From Dactylonectria macrodidyma (Eukaryota > Ascomycota > Sordariomycetes > Hypocreales > Nectriaceae), in contig JAGMUV010000029.1 in NCBI GenBank assembly GCA_020744425.1, positions 806,001 through 870,000 of the forward strand: a stretch of DNA of 64,000 nucleotides, written 5' to 3'. The translations under genes were made by a program, and so were the position numbers. The notes under the pieces are model-generated. The model was not told the DNA's origin. It saw only the letters and a program-made list of their open reading frames with translations, and searched no databases. Positions 63,795-64,000 of the stretch are shown one piece after another (the first letter of the stretch is position 1; each line of letters opens with the position of its first letter).

Positions 63795-64000
63795 GAGTCT
63801 CTCACGACTCTTGAGTTTCGTAGAGTAATGCACTTATAGACTCTCGATGGACCGTCCTGGATGGGCCTTATAGAACTGCTAGTGAATCTCAGGCCATGCT
63901 AGCATCTCCTTGCCCTCCTTTAACGCGATGAGAAGATCATCTTCCTGTGGGGTGTATTTAGCTCTAGGAGCTGAAGCACGCTTGACCCTGCTCCTTATCT
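63795..64000 (-). pseudogene. SANT/Myb-like domain relic, runs off the window
   Basis: Minus-strand frame with two stops: YTPQEDDLLIALKEGKEMLA, WPEIH, stop, QFYKAHPGRSIESL, stop, VHYSTKLKSRER. This is a Myb/SANT-type DNA-binding domain (YTP-EED..L..LKE...W.EI...FPGRS...L..HYSTKLK). The second stop (TAA between ESL and VHY) stands where Gln is expected, consistent with CAA to TAA. The gene continues beyond the window edge. Confidence 0.6.

Noticed and set aside
1..64000. CRISPR arrays, rRNA genes, telomeric repeats
   Set aside because: No regularly spaced direct repeats, no rRNA-like conserved blocks, and no TTAGGG arrays were seen.

Overview
This window looks like a piece of a filamentous ascomycete (Pezizomycotina) genome. 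The genes carry short introns of about 45-90 nt with GT..AG ends and CTRAC-like branch points. Three Zn2Cys6 transcription factors, a bZIP/DUF3425 factor, fungal sugar transporters, secreted glycoside hydrolases and a Tad-type LINE are all present. It reads as an accessory, gene-poor, repeat-rich region, possibly subtelomeric (an inference; no telomeric repeat was seen). Intact metabolic genes alternate with mobile elements and with many broken gene copies. Several dead copies carry stops where CAG, CAA or TGG would be expected (CAG/CAA to TAG/TAA, TGG to TAG), which fits RIP-like mutation.

Layout. 0-5 kb: a five-exon Zn2Cys6 regulator (-), a 25-G run, a 195-bp solo LTR and an MFS sugar transporter (-). 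6-13 kb: a gene 5' fragment, a nearly full-length Tad/I-type LINE with four in-frame stops, an MFS tail and an aminoadipate-reductase-like relic. 13.5-19.5 kb: a compact intact block of SDR (-), bZIP/DUF3425 (+), NmrA-like (-) and a second, paralogous SDR (+). 19.7-25.6 kb: a small inverted-repeat element, an MFS relic, an internally deleted pogo/Fot-type transposon, a small secreted protein gene and a TTAAT-flanked inverted-repeat element holding a 114-codon ORF. 26-31 kb: a SnoaL-like protein, an unusual aquaporin-like channel with NPM and NPG motifs, and a trans-enoyl-reductase-like MDR enzyme. 32-35 kb: gag and protease remains of an LTR retroelement with a monooxygenase gene fragment embedded antisense, then other fragments. 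36-37.8 kb: an intact SDR and a GPCR tail. 39-45.5 kb: carbohydrate-active genes (GH5 relic, GH3, GH5 with X2 module). 45.6-47.2 kb: degenerate copies of a dispersed repeat family, one interrupted by the second solo LTR. 47.6-49 kb: Zn2Cys6 regulator and a HeLo-domain stub. 50.4-51.1 kb: PIF1 helicase fragment. 52.3-53.9 kb: DUF1593 secreted protein. 54.8-55.4 kb: a hAT-like inverted-repeat element. 56.7-58.8 kb: a three-exon Zn2Cys6/Fungal_trans factor. 58.8-64 kb: broken genes (ankyrin, tandem-repeat protein, a second copy of the gene fragment beside the LINE, chromodomain and SANT relics).

Function. The SDR/bZIP/NmrA/SDR block has shared or divergent promoters and could be a small co-regulated redox locus. 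The GH3, GH5 and DUF1593 genes are extracellular carbohydrate-processing enzymes, consistent with a plant-associated or saprotrophic life style. Both the GH5-X2 and the DUF1593 genes contain an apparent one-base frameshift, so they are either recent pseudogenes or carry sequence errors. No tRNA, rRNA or CRISPR array was found. All family assignments come from reading motifs by eye; no database search was run.
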